From: Hyphomonas jannaschiana VP2
GTDB lineage: Bacteria; Pseudomonadota; Alphaproteobacteria; Caulobacterales; Hyphomonadaceae
Length of the DNA: 64,000 bases
Direction: 5' to 3'
NCBI RefSeq assembly: GCF_000685215.1
Contig: NZ_ARYJ01000003.1
Span: forward strand, 310,001 to 374,000
A program made the position numbers and the translations under genes. The notes below the pieces were generated by a model. It saw nothing but the letters and a program-made list of their open reading frames with translations, had not been told where the DNA came from and ran no database searches. Of this stretch, positions 52,354-60,128 are shown one piece after another (within the stretch, counting starts at the first letter, position 1; every line of letters starts with the position of its first letter).

Positions 52354-52710
52354 CTATTTCCCTTTTGTGAACTGCCCGATTTGTTCAAGTAGCGCTTTAT
52401 TGTGCGCGTCTGACCGCTGGCAGAGCTGGCGGTATACGTCCCGCAATTTCTGGCCCGTCTCGGATAGCCGGGAGCCGCCGCCGTCCGTACCGCCCTGGCT
52501 GGAAAGGACGAGGGGCGTATCAAAGTCCCGGTTCATTTCCTCGACCAGTTTGCGCGCCCGCGGATAGGACATGCCCAGCTGACTGGCGGCTTTGTTGAGT
52601 GAACCGAGTTCTGCAATCGCGTCGAGCAGGGCAGCCTTGCCCGGGCCGAAGCGCCCGCCGCCGGGCAGGTTGATCCGGATGCTGAGACCGGGTTTGTCCT
52701 TTGCCCTCAT
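52354..52710 (-). CDS. ModE-type LysR-like HTH regulator, DNA-binding domain only
   Basis: A 118-residue protein with a winged helix at about residues 30-65 (ELGSLNKAASQLGMSYPRARKLVEEM), the form found in ModE. It ends after the dimerisation helix and lacks the two molybdate-binding MOP domains of full ModE. Its ATG at 52710 overlaps the soxA stop as ATGA. It may regulate this operon, but how it would sense molybdate without the MOP domains is unclear; a different effector or partner is possible. Confidence 0.82.
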   Translation of the reverse strand: MRAKDKPGLSIRINLPGGGRFGPGKAALLDAIAELGSLNKAASQLGMSYPRARKLVEEMNRDFDTPLVLSSQGGTDGGGSRLSETGQKLRDVYRQLCQRSDAHNKALLEQIGQFTKGK

Positions 52711-53495
52711 CGCCTCACCCCCGGGGATTCCATGGCCAGCCCCTCCGCCCGTTTTGCGAGGTAGAGTTCCACCGCCATATAAGTCGCCGACCCGTAGTCC
52801 AGGGGCTCTGCGCGAATGCCGGAATCGCAATCGCGTAGGCGTCGGTGAAGCGATCCGAAGGTCTGCCATTCCATGCGGTATGCCGGGAACGCGTTTCCAT
52901 GGCCCTGGCTGATCGTGTCGCCGCGCAGTTTCTTGCCCCAATTGTCGTTATGACACTGGCTGCAGGCAAGGTTGAACTGGCCTTTGCGAAGGAAGAAATA
53001 GTCTTTACCTGCCTCATAATAGTTTCTGGCCGGACCATCGATATTGACGGATATGGGCACGCCCCGCGCGAGACTTGCAACATAGGCCGTCAGTCCGAGG
53101 AGCGCATCGCTTTCATGGTCGAGCGGGGCAAGATCCTGATGACGCTCGCGGCAGGCATTGATGCGTGCTTCGATGTTCATCAGTTTCCCCGTTTCCTCAT
53201 CCATCACGGGATAGTGCGCCGCGACGCCTGAGAGCGGGCGATTGTCAGCTGCATGGCAGGAAGCGCAGGCAGGCGCGCCGGTCTCCGGGATTTGGTTGAA
53301 CAAGGTCTCGCCCTTGTCCACCCACAGGAAGCCCGGATTGGCGAAATCATCGTCCTGCAGAGCCTGCGTCTCAGGTTGGAGGAATGTGTAGCCGGATTGG
53401 ATAGCCTCTGGAGGAATCTGGCTCTGCTGCGCATACTCCCCACTCTGTCCGCCACAGGCCGATAGAAGAAGCGCGAGGGCGACAAGCCGCCTCAT
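52707..53495 (-). CDS. soxA: Sulfur-oxidation dihaem cytochrome SoxA
   Basis: A 262-residue c-type cytochrome. Two haem motifs are present: CASCH (Cys77-His81) and CSQCH in the second half, the dihaem form. The axial cysteine of haem 1 is probably in INACRERH. The persulfide-type active cysteine is in LRDCDSGIRAEP, the conserved C-x4-RAEP of SoxA. The N-terminus is a lipoprotein-like signal (LLLSACGG). SoxAX couples a sulfur compound to the SoxY cysteine in the periplasm. The gene overlaps soxZ by 4 bases. Confidence 0.92.
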   Translation of the reverse strand: MRRLVALALLLSACGGQSGEYAQQSQIPPEAIQSGYTFLQPETQALQDDDFANPGFLWVDKGETLFNQIPETGAPACASCHAADNRPLSGVAAHYPVMDEETGKLMNIEARINACRERHQDLAPLDHESDALLGLTAYVASLARGVPISVNIDGPARNYYEAGKDYFFLRKGQFNLACSQCHNDNWGKKLRGDTISQGHGNAFPAYRMEWQTFGSLHRRLRDCDSGIRAEPLDYGSATYMAVELYLAKRAEGLAMESPGVRR

Positions 53496-53806
53496 GACAC
53501 AGTCAGCAACCGTTCTTCGCTCCAGCGCTCACCATGCTGGTCTGTCCAGCTGAATTCGATCATGGCCGTGCGGGTCGCGCGGGCGTGGAAGGTCAGGAAG
53601 GGATTGGCTGCGATGCCCGGAAAGAACTCGCCCTCGAAGATGATGTTGCCATCATAGGTGCAGCGGAACTGCTTGATGATGTTCCGCGGGATTGTTTCAC
53701 CCTTGGAGTCACGGCGGTAGCCCGTTTCCATGGGATGCTGGATCATCGCCTTCAGTTCGATGATTTCACCGGCGGTGGCCGTGTCGGGCGCGGATATGCG
53801 GATCAT
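53492..53806 (-). CDS. soxZ: Sulfur carrier complex subunit SoxZ
   Basis: A 104-residue SoxZ, the partner that holds SoxY in the SoxYZ carrier complex. Its MIQHPMETGYRRD segment near residue 24 and NPFLTFHARAT near 66 are conserved in the family. It has no signal peptide, as usual, being exported together with SoxY. It lies 15 bases after soxY and overlaps soxA by 4 bases. Confidence 0.94.
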   Translation of the reverse strand: MIRISAPDTATAGEIIELKAMIQHPMETGYRRDSKGETIPRNIIKQFRCTYDGNIIFEGEFFPGIAANPFLTFHARATRTAMIEFSWTDQHGERWSEERLLTVS

Positions 53807-53821
53807 GTCGGCGCGCCTCCC

Positions 53822-54301
53822 TCAGCCGATGATGCACGCTGCGAGCGTGACATAGGTGCTGCCCGTGCCGGACCAGAGCGTGCCATCGCTCATCTCGGCC
53901 ACGACGCGGAGGGTCTGTGTCCCCGCCATCCGGACACGGGTGGAGATGTCGGCGCGGCCGGCGTGCGGACCCAACTGGAACCGGGCGATGGTTGCGATGG
54001 GATTTCGCGGAGACAGGATGACGATCTGCTTCACATAATCGTCTTCGCTCATGGGGCTGGTGACGGTGACCCCCACAGGCACCGAATTGCCATTCTCCGC
54101 AATCGGCGGAAGGGTGACGGTAACCCGGCCTTCATTGATGGGGCGGTCGCCGAAAAGCTCGCGGATGGCCTGATCTGCATCTTCCGGAGTGGCAAAGGCG
54201 GCTGGAGCAAGAAAAGAGCCCACAGCCACGGCGGCTGTCGACGCCAGAATGGCACGGCGCGTCAGGAGCTGCCTTGTCTGTTTCTTATGGCCTGTCTGCA
54301 T
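53822..54301 (-). CDS. soxY: Sulfur carrier protein SoxY, atypical C-terminus
   Basis: A 159-residue SoxY. The twin-arginine signal LTRRAILAS is at residues 13-21, and the body is a typical SoxY beta fold (LPPIAENGNSVPVGVTV, MSDGTLWSG). The carrier cysteine is at the very end as expected, but the chain closes with TLAACIIG instead of the usual GGCGG swinging arm; I checked the stop codon TGA at 53824-53822. The Cys is kept, so it could still carry a sulfur adduct, although the flexible glycine arm that lets it reach partner enzymes is changed. It overlaps soxX by 1 base. Confidence 0.9.
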   Translation of the reverse strand: MQTGHKKQTRQLLTRRAILASTAAVAVGSFLAPAAFATPEDADQAIRELFGDRPINEGRVTVTLPPIAENGNSVPVGVTVTSPMSEDDYVKQIVILSPRNPIATIARFQLGPHAGRADISTRVRMAGTQTLRVVAEMSDGTLWSGTGSTYVTLAACIIG

Positions 54302-54756
54302 CAGTCTGTCTGCGTTTCCAAAAAGGCGACCAGGTCTTCAACTTCCTGAGCGTTAAGGGCGGGTGCGCCTTTGTACGCCTCGCCGACCTGACGAAGCCCG
54401 TCTGTCCGGTAGTAGGATGGCATCACAGTGTCTGGCCAAATGGTTTGGGCGTCAATAATGCGATACCGGATCTGGCCTGCATCCAGACGGTCGCCGATAC
54501 CGGTCAGGGGCGGCCCGACATTGCCCTGAAACTCAGCGTCGAGGCTGGCCAGCTGATGGCAGAGGAGGCAATGCCCGCTGTCTCGCGACGTGAAAACCTG
54601 CTGCCCGCGCTGCGCATCACCTTGCCGGCCCTCAAGCGGGGCTGGAACGGCGTCTCCCACAATTGTTACCGGACTTGCCAGCCGGTCATTCGAGGCCTGG
54701 TTGCACGCAGACGGGACAAGGAGGCACAGCAAGGCGGCTGCAGCGGCCGGTTTCAT
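54301..54756 (-). CDS. soxX: Sulfur-oxidation monohaem cytochrome SoxX
   Basis: A 151-residue c-type cytochrome with one haem motif CLLCH (Cys63-His67) and a probable axial Met111 in DTVMPSYY, both in SoxX positions. NVGPPLTGIGDRL between them is a family stretch. The N-terminus is a lipoprotein-like signal with Cys18 in VPSAC. It pairs with SoxA. It overlaps both the flavoprotein gene (4 bases) and soxY (1 base). Confidence 0.9.
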   Translation of the reverse strand: MKPAAAAALLCLLVPSACNQASNDRLASPVTIVGDAVPAPLEGRQGDAQRGQQVFTSRDSGHCLLCHQLASLDAEFQGNVGPPLTGIGDRLDAGQIRYRIIDAQTIWPDTVMPSYYRTDGLRQVGEAYKGAPALNAQEVEDLVAFLETQTD

Positions 54757-56030
54757 CCAAATGTCTGCCCGGTAATTGTGTGGAACCAGGTCCTCGCCTG
54801 CAGTGCTTCATTATGTCGGATGATGTCTTCAGCCATCAGCGGGCTGAGGCCACCCGACCCGGGAACTGATTGCAGCGTGCCGTCGGCATTCGTGTAGACA
54901 CCCGTAATCGAAACGGCCGTGTCGTCCGAGAGATAGGAATAGCAGGTATTGGTCAGGGTCGTCGGTTCAGGCGCCTGGCCCGAGAGGATCGCCGTGATCT
55001 GCAAGGCGCAAAGTTTGGCCTGCAGATTGGCCGAGAAGGCTGATTTCGGCATGGGGGAAGCAATTGTCGCGTCGCCGATGACGTGAATGTCAGGCTGGAG
55101 CGTCGAACTGAAAGACAAGGGATCGATCGGGCACCAGCCTGTCATGTCGGCCACACCGGCCTTGTGGGCAATCGCACCGGCCTGCTGGGGCGGAATGACA
55201 TTGGCCACGTCGGCGCGAATGTCTTCAAACTCTGTCGACAGAATGCCTGATGCCGGCGCGACCGATACGACACGGCCGAATTCATTGGCGCCGTATCGTT
55301 CTATTACGTCCGGATAGAGATCACTCCATGCCTGTTCAAACAGGGGTTGTTTCGAGAACTTGTCCTGCGCGTCCAGAATCAGAAGGCGTGATTTCGGCTT
55401 GTGCGTTTTCAGATAGTGGGCGATCAGGCTGGCGCGCTCATAAGGGCCCGGCGGGCAGCGGAACGGGGCAGGCGGAACTGAGATAACGACAAGGCCGCCA
55501 TCTTCCATAGCCTCAAGCTGCTTACGAAGCAGCACGGTCTGAGGACCGGCCTTCCACGCGTGAGGCATCAGATCGGCAGCGGCCTTGTCATACCCTTCGA
55601 TGGCGCCCCAGCGAAAATCGATTCCCGGTGACAGGACGAGTTTGTCGTAAGGAAGGGTGTCTCCGGATTTTACCGAAACTGTCCGGGCCACAGGATCGAC
55701 ATCGACGGCCGCGTCAGGAACGATGTCTATGCCTTCGGCTTTCAGCGCATCATAGCCGAAGCGTTGCTTTGAAAGGTCACGCATGCCGGCAATCACCAGA
55801 TTGCTGAAGGGGCAGGCATAATAATCCGCGTTCGGCTCTATCAGCGTGACGGACGCAGATGGCATGGCGCGTTTCAGGAAGCGTGCTGCCGTGGCGCCGC
55901 CAAAGCCGCCTCCGATAACGACAAGGCGGGCACGGACTTGTGCGGCGGCCGGAAAAGGCAAAGCCGCAAAGGCGGTTACTCCGGAGAGCGACAGCAGGAG
56001 ATCGCGTCTGTTGAGAAAAGCGTCCGTCAT
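54753..56030 (-). CDS. Flavocytochrome c sulfide dehydrogenase flavoprotein (FccB / SoxF-like)
   Basis: A 425-residue FAD protein of the sulfide dehydrogenase family, which oxidises sulfide or sulfane sulfur and passes electrons to a cytochrome c. A twin-arginine signal (NRRDLLLS, residues 7-14) is followed by the FAD loop VIGGGFGGATAAR from residue 38. The redox-active cysteines are Cys73 in YACPFSN and the one in NTCYSYL near residue 350. It overlaps the monohaem cytochrome gene by 4 bases and soxX by 4 bases, matching the soxF placement in Sox operons, where it boosts or reactivates SoxYZ. Confidence 0.9.
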   Translation of the reverse strand: MTDAFLNRRDLLLSLSGVTAFAALPFPAAAQVRARLVVIGGGFGGATAARFLKRAMPSASVTLIEPNADYYACPFSNLVIAGMRDLSKQRFGYDALKAEGIDIVPDAAVDVDPVARTVSVKSGDTLPYDKLVLSPGIDFRWGAIEGYDKAAADLMPHAWKAGPQTVLLRKQLEAMEDGGLVVISVPPAPFRCPPGPYERASLIAHYLKTHKPKSRLLILDAQDKFSKQPLFEQAWSDLYPDVIERYGANEFGRVVSVAPASGILSTEFEDIRADVANVIPPQQAGAIAHKAGVADMTGWCPIDPLSFSSTLQPDIHVIGDATIASPMPKSAFSANLQAKLCALQITAILSGQAPEPTTLTNTCYSYLSDDTAVSITGVYTNADGTLQSVPGSGGLSPLMAEDIIRHNEALQARTWFHTITGQTFG

Positions 56031-56371
56031 TCCGTAACCGACTCCGCAAGATAGGTGCTGATCGCGTCAATATCTGCTTCGGTATAGCCACGCATCATGC
56101 GATGCATGACGCTGCCGCCGTCAACATCAGACTTGTAGTGCAGAAGGGACAGGCGGATCTGGTCTGACGTTCGTCCTTCAAGGCTGGCAATCGCGCCGCC
56201 CTGCGGCCCGTGACATCCGGAGCAGGAGAGCGCAAGGATGGCTGGCGCGCTGAGATCGGCAACCTCACCGGAGGCGTCTTCAGTCTGCGTTCCGGCCGGC
56301 GCCGACTCACAGGCGCTGACGAGAAGCGTGAACAAAGCGAACGCGGTCAGCTTTACTGACGGCTTGAGCAT
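56027..56371 (-). CDS. Monohaem cytochrome c (FccA/SoxE-like)
   Basis: A 114-residue c-type cytochrome with a single haem motif CSGCH (Cys50-His54) and an axial Met in SVMHRMMRGY. The N-terminus is a lipoprotein signal with Cys21 in LVSAC, so it is membrane-tethered in the periplasm. Coupled by a 4-base overlap to the flavoprotein gene, it is probably the haem partner of that protein. It lies 2 bases after the molybdenum hydroxylase gene and may also accept electrons from that enzyme. Confidence 0.85.
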   Translation of the reverse strand: MLKPSVKLTAFALFTLLVSACESAPAGTQTEDASGEVADLSAPAILALSCSGCHGPQGGAIASLEGRTSDQIRLSLLHYKSDVDGGSVMHRMMRGYTEADIDAISTYLAESVTE

Positions 56372-56373
56372 CT

Positions 56374-58560
56374 CTATCTCAGTGCCTGGTCCTTGAGGGG
56401 CAACTGCCGGATACGCTTGCCGGTCGCAGCAAAGATTGCATTTAGCACGGCCGGCGGTGCAGCGGCGATTGTGGGTTCGCCCACACCGCCCCAGAAGCCG
56501 CCGGATGGCATGACCAGGGTTTCAACGTCCGGCATTTCGGCAATCCGCATCGAATTGTAGGTATTGAAATTCTTCTGCTGTGCCTCGCCTTCTTCGAAGG
56601 TGATTTCCTCGTGCAGCATCGCTGAAAGACCGTAGACGAACGAGCCGAAGACCTGTGCTTCGATCTGCTGCGGGTTCACAGCGTAGCCGGGGTCAGTGGC
56701 GGCGACGATGCGGTGCATCTTCAAGGCGCCATCGTCATCGACAGTCACTTCCGCACAGGCCGCAGTATAGCTGCCGAAGGAGTAGAAGCCACAGAGCCCG
56801 CGGGACAATCCGTCATCGGCGCCCCATCCGGACTTGTCAGCCACCGCTTGCAGGACGGCCGCCATTTTCGGGCTGTCCTTGAGGTGCGCCAGCCTGAACT
56901 CCAATGGATCGCGGCCTGCAGCATACGCCAGCTCGTCCATGAAGCATTCCAGATAGATGGCATTCTGGTTGGCGTTCACACCGCGCCAGAAACCCGGCCG
57001 GACAGGCGGGTTTCGCATTGCATGATCCACCAGCAGCGACGGAAAAGTGTACTTGATCGTCTGGTCTTCGACGCGGGGATCGACGCCAGAGGGCAGCAGC
57101 CCCTGGAACACGACGATGTCCATGCCGTCCACCAGAGCCTGAGGCATGATGCCTGCCAGGATGGACTGGCCAGAGATCCGGATTTTCAGGCCAAGGAGAT
57201 TGCCGTCCGCATCCAGTGCGCCCTGGCAACGAGCTTTGGTGGTCGGATGGTAGAAGCCTTGCTCCATGTCTTCTTCACGGGACCAGAGCAATTTGATCGG
57301 AGTCCCCGGCATCTGCTTTGCGATTTTAACGGTTTGCGAGATGTAATCCGTGGCGCCTTTGCGCCCAAAACCGCCACCGAGCAGCTGTTTATAGACTTCG
57401 CATTGCTGGATCGGCAGATCTGCGGCTTCCGATGTAGCGGCCAGTGCGGCTTCGCCATTCTGGGTCGGGCACCAGACCTCACACTTGTCTGCCGTCCACA
57501 GCGCGATGGCGTTCATGGGTTCCATGCAGGCATGGTTCTGGTGGGGGGCATTGTAACGCGCTTCGATGACCTGCGCGGCCCCTTCAAAAGCCGCGTCGAC
57601 ATCGCCGACCTTGTTGCCCACAAAGGCTTCGTTGGCCGTCAGCCCCTCAATGAGGTCTGCCTCGAAGGCAGAGCTTGAGAAGTTGGAGCCTTCGCCAGCT
57701 TCCCATTCGATGGGCAACGCATCGAGCGCCGTCTTTGCCTGCCACCAATAGTCGGCCACTACGGCCACGGCGGTGTCATCGACCTTCACCACCGCTTTCA
57801 CGCCGGGCATTGAGCTGACAGCCTCTGCATCGAATGATTTCAGCGTTCCGCCGCGTTTCGGTGCCGCTTTGACGGCAGCGTTCAGCATGCCGTCCATCTT
57901 CATGTCAGTGGTGTAGAGCTGTTTCCCGGTGACTTTGTCGACCGTGTCCAGCCGTTTAACCGGCTTGCCGATCAGCTCCCATTCGGAAGGATCTTTCAGC
58001 GTGACAGCCTCCGGCGCCGGCAGTTTCGCAGCATCTGCGACAACTTCGCCGAATCGCAGGGTCTTGCCGGTCGGGTCATGGGTGATGATGCTTTTGGCGG
58101 CAGAACATTCTTCGGCGGGCACACCCCAGCGGTTGGCGGCGGCCTGAATGAGCATCATGCGTGCAGCTGCACCGCCTTCGCGTACATAGTCCTGGCTGGT
58201 GCGGATCCCGCGGCTGCCGCCTGTCAGGAAGTCGCCCCAAACCCGGTCACGCGCAAGATTCTCGCCCGGGGTCGGGTATTCGGTCTTCACATAGTCCCAG
58301 TTGCATTCCAGCTCCTCGGCGACCAGCTGAGCCAAGCCGGTCAGAGTGCCCTGACCCATTTCCGAGCGGGCGATACGGATCGTGACCACATCGTCGGTGC
58401 CGATATGGACCCATGCGTTCACTTCCGGTGGTGGCGGGCCGGCGTCCGCCGGGGCGTCTTTATCGCCCGGAGCGCAAGCTGAGAGAATACCGATTGTCAG
58501 TCCGGTGGCGCCTGTGCCGACGATAAATCCGCGGCGGGAGATGCCTGCTATAGAAGTCAT
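56374..58560 (-). CDS. Xanthine-dehydrogenase-family molybdenum-binding subunit, exported (IorB-like)
   Basis: A 728-residue large subunit of the isoquinoline 1-oxidoreductase / aldehyde oxidase branch. A twin-arginine signal SRRGFIVGTG begins at residue 8, followed by LSACAPG, so it is exported folded with its cofactor. The catalytic Glu695 lies in WGGVGEPTIA, as in all xanthine-dehydrogenase-family enzymes, and QLLGGGFGRKG is the cofactor segment. It uses the cytidine form of the cofactor, matching the XdhC-MobA protein encoded in the same operon. The substrate is unknown; relatives hydroxylate N-heterocycles or oxidise aldehydes. Confidence 0.9.
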   Translation of the reverse strand: MTSIAGISRRGFIVGTGATGLTIGILSACAPGDKDAPADAGPPPPEVNAWVHIGTDDVVTIRIARSEMGQGTLTGLAQLVAEELECNWDYVKTEYPTPGENLARDRVWGDFLTGGSRGIRTSQDYVREGGAAARMMLIQAAANRWGVPAEECSAAKSIITHDPTGKTLRFGEVVADAAKLPAPEAVTLKDPSEWELIGKPVKRLDTVDKVTGKQLYTTDMKMDGMLNAAVKAAPKRGGTLKSFDAEAVSSMPGVKAVVKVDDTAVAVVADYWWQAKTALDALPIEWEAGEGSNFSSSAFEADLIEGLTANEAFVGNKVGDVDAAFEGAAQVIEARYNAPHQNHACMEPMNAIALWTADKCEVWCPTQNGEAALAATSEAADLPIQQCEVYKQLLGGGFGRKGATDYISQTVKIAKQMPGTPIKLLWSREEDMEQGFYHPTTKARCQGALDADGNLLGLKIRISGQSILAGIMPQALVDGMDIVVFQGLLPSGVDPRVEDQTIKYTFPSLLVDHAMRNPPVRPGFWRGVNANQNAIYLECFMDELAYAAGRDPLEFRLAHLKDSPKMAAVLQAVADKSGWGADDGLSRGLCGFYSFGSYTAACAEVTVDDDGALKMHRIVAATDPGYAVNPQQIEAQVFGSFVYGLSAMLHEEITFEEGEAQQKNFNTYNSMRIAEMPDVETLVMPSGGFWGGVGEPTIAAAPPAVLNAIFAATGKRIRQLPLKDQALR

Positions 58561-58574
58561 GTTTCGAATCCTCC

Positions 58575-59030
58575 TCAGGCTTTCTTCGTTTTGGCCAGGT
58601 GAATGCCCTTGCGGACGCGTGTGAATGTCCCGCACCGGCAGATATTGGTGATGGCTGCGTCGATGTCTTCGTCTGTGGCGTCCGGGTTTTCGTTCAGCAG
58701 GCCCGCAGCCGCCATGATCATGCCGGGCTGGCAATACCCGCATTGCGGTACATCAAGTTCGACCCAGGCTTGCTGGACCGGATGGCTCCCATCTTCGGAG
58801 AGGCCTTCGATTGTCGTGATTTCTTCTTCTCCGGAGAGTGCGCCCACGGGATAGACGCAGGACCGGACGGCCTGGCCATCGATATGGATGGTGCAGGCGC
58901 CGCACTCAGCGATTCCGCAGCCATATTTGGTTCCGGTCAGGCCAAGTTGCTCCCGCAGGACCCAGAGCAGCGGGGTCGACTCGTCAACATCCACCGTCAT
59001 TACCTGTCCGTTGATCTTGAGAGTAGCCAT
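58575..59030 (-). CDS. Xanthine-dehydrogenase-family 2Fe-2S subunit (IorA-like)
   Basis: A 151-residue iron-sulfur subunit with two clusters: the plant-ferredoxin type in [15 protein letters not shown] (with a fourth Cys in VRSCVYP) and the helical type in [11 protein letters not shown] plus CRCGTF. It has no signal peptide and would travel with the exported large subunit. ATG at 59030 has CGGAGCAAG upstream. It is the first gene of the 17-gene operon; the 244 bases ahead of it are shared with the divergent SDR gene and must hold the operon's promoter. Confidence 0.93.
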   Translation of the reverse strand: MATLKINGQVMTVDVDESTPLLWVLREQLGLTGTKYGCGIAECGACTIHIDGQAVRSCVYPVGALSGEEEITTIEGLSEDGSHPVQQAWVELDVPQCGYCQPGMIMAAAGLLNENPDATDEDIDAAITNICRCGTFTRVRKGIHLAKTKKA

Positions 59031-59274
59031 TTCTTGCTCCGACTTCCTGACACTGTTCCCTTGGGTGAAGACTAAGCCAATCGTTCCGGCATTGCACTCC
59101 CTGGCGGCCCAAAATTTTTTATATCTGGTCTCACGGGCCCTCACGTCTCCGTTTCTGAACGGAAGTTGAGTGGCTTGTGCCGCGAGGACACCTCTTGGAC
59201 CGCAGCCTGGAATAGTAAAAGGATATGACCTCCTGACCATCGCAAATCGGCATTGGTTCAGCAGGAGGGACAAA
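59031..59274. promoter_or_regulatory. Divergent promoter region, molybdenum-Sox operon / SDR gene
   Basis: This non-coding gap must contain the promoter for the minus-strand operon and for the plus-strand SDR gene. I see an AT-rich segment (AAAATTTTTTATAT, 59109-59122) suited to a -10 region and a short CCGTT/AACGG inverted repeat at 59144-59157, but no motif I can assign to a regulator. Confidence 0.4.
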
Positions 59275-60117
59275 ATGGACAAGAAAAACTACGTCGAAGG
59301 CAAATCGATCATCGTTACGGGTGCGGCTGGCGGGTTCGGGAAGCTGGTGAGTGCCAAGGCTGCGGCTCTCGGTGCGAAGGTCACCTGTGCTGATATTGAC
59401 GAAGCAGCTTTAGAGAAAAGCGTCGTGGACATACGCGACGCAGGCGGAATTGCGCAGGCAGTTCCTGCTGACGTCACCAGCATTGAGCAGATGAACGCAT
59501 TGGCAGGCGCCGCTACAAGCGCCTATGGGCGGGTCGATGTCATGCTGAACAATGCCGGCATCATGCCGCTTGCTCTCTATGCTGACCATCAGGCCGCGCT
59601 TGAAAAATGGAATCGTTGTATCGACATCAATTTCAAAGGTGTGCTCAACGGTATTGTCTGTGTCTTCGATCAGATGATGGCGCAGGGAGAGGGGCACGTC
59701 ATCAATGTCTCGTCCATCTACGGCAATTTTCCGACCTATGGCGCAGCTGTCTATGGGGCGACCAAATCTGCCGTGAACTTCCTGTCGGAATCCCTGAGGG
59801 TTGAAGCGCGGGGCAAGATCAAGGTGACGATCGTGAAGCCGACCGGCGTGCCGGGGACAGGGCTCGGTGCCGGTGTTGTCAATCCCGCCGCCGTGATCGG
59901 TATCGTTGGCCAGAATGCCGGTGAATATGTGGAACTTATCGGACAGTACCGGGACGGAGCTCTGGACGCTTCCAACGTGGATCCCGAACAGATGAATTAT
60001 GTCGTGCTGGATCCTGAATTTATCGCCGACCAGATCATCCATGCAATCAATCAGCCCAAAGGCGTTTCCATCGGGGACATCACCGTGAGGGCATCAGGCG
60101 ATCACTATGTCCTCTGA
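59275..60117 (+). CDS. Short-chain dehydrogenase/reductase
   Basis: A 280-residue SDR with the cofactor motif TGAAGGFG near residue 15, NNAGIMPL, and catalytic YGATKSA (Tyr-x3-Lys). The acidic ADIDEA after the second strand suggests NAD+. ATG at 59275 has AGGAGGG seven bases upstream. It is convergent with an AraC gene and divergent from the molybdenum hydroxylase operon. The substrate is unknown; it may supply or consume the alcohol/aldehyde pair related to that hydroxylase, but only location supports this. Confidence 0.87.
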   Translation: MDKKNYVEGKSIIVTGAAGGFGKLVSAKAAALGAKVTCADIDEAALEKSVVDIRDAGGIAQAVPADVTSIEQMNALAGAATSAYGRVDVMLNNAGIMPLALYADHQAALEKWNRCIDINFKGVLNGIVCVFDQMMAQGEGHVINVSSIYGNFPTYGAAVYGATKSAVNFLSESLRVEARGKIKVTIVKPTGVPGTGLGAGVVNPAAVIGIVGQNAGEYVELIGQYRDGALDASNVDPEQMNYVVLDPEFIADQIIHAINQPKGVSIGDITVRASGDHYVL

Positions 60118-60128
60118 GCGAGGCTCAG
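60114..60128. terminator. Short hairpin overlapping both convergent stops
   Basis: CTGAGC-GAG-GCTCAG forms a perfect 6-base-pair stem that overlaps the SDR stop codon and the stop of the opposing AraC gene. No T-run follows on either side, so its role as a terminator is uncertain. Confidence 0.3.
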
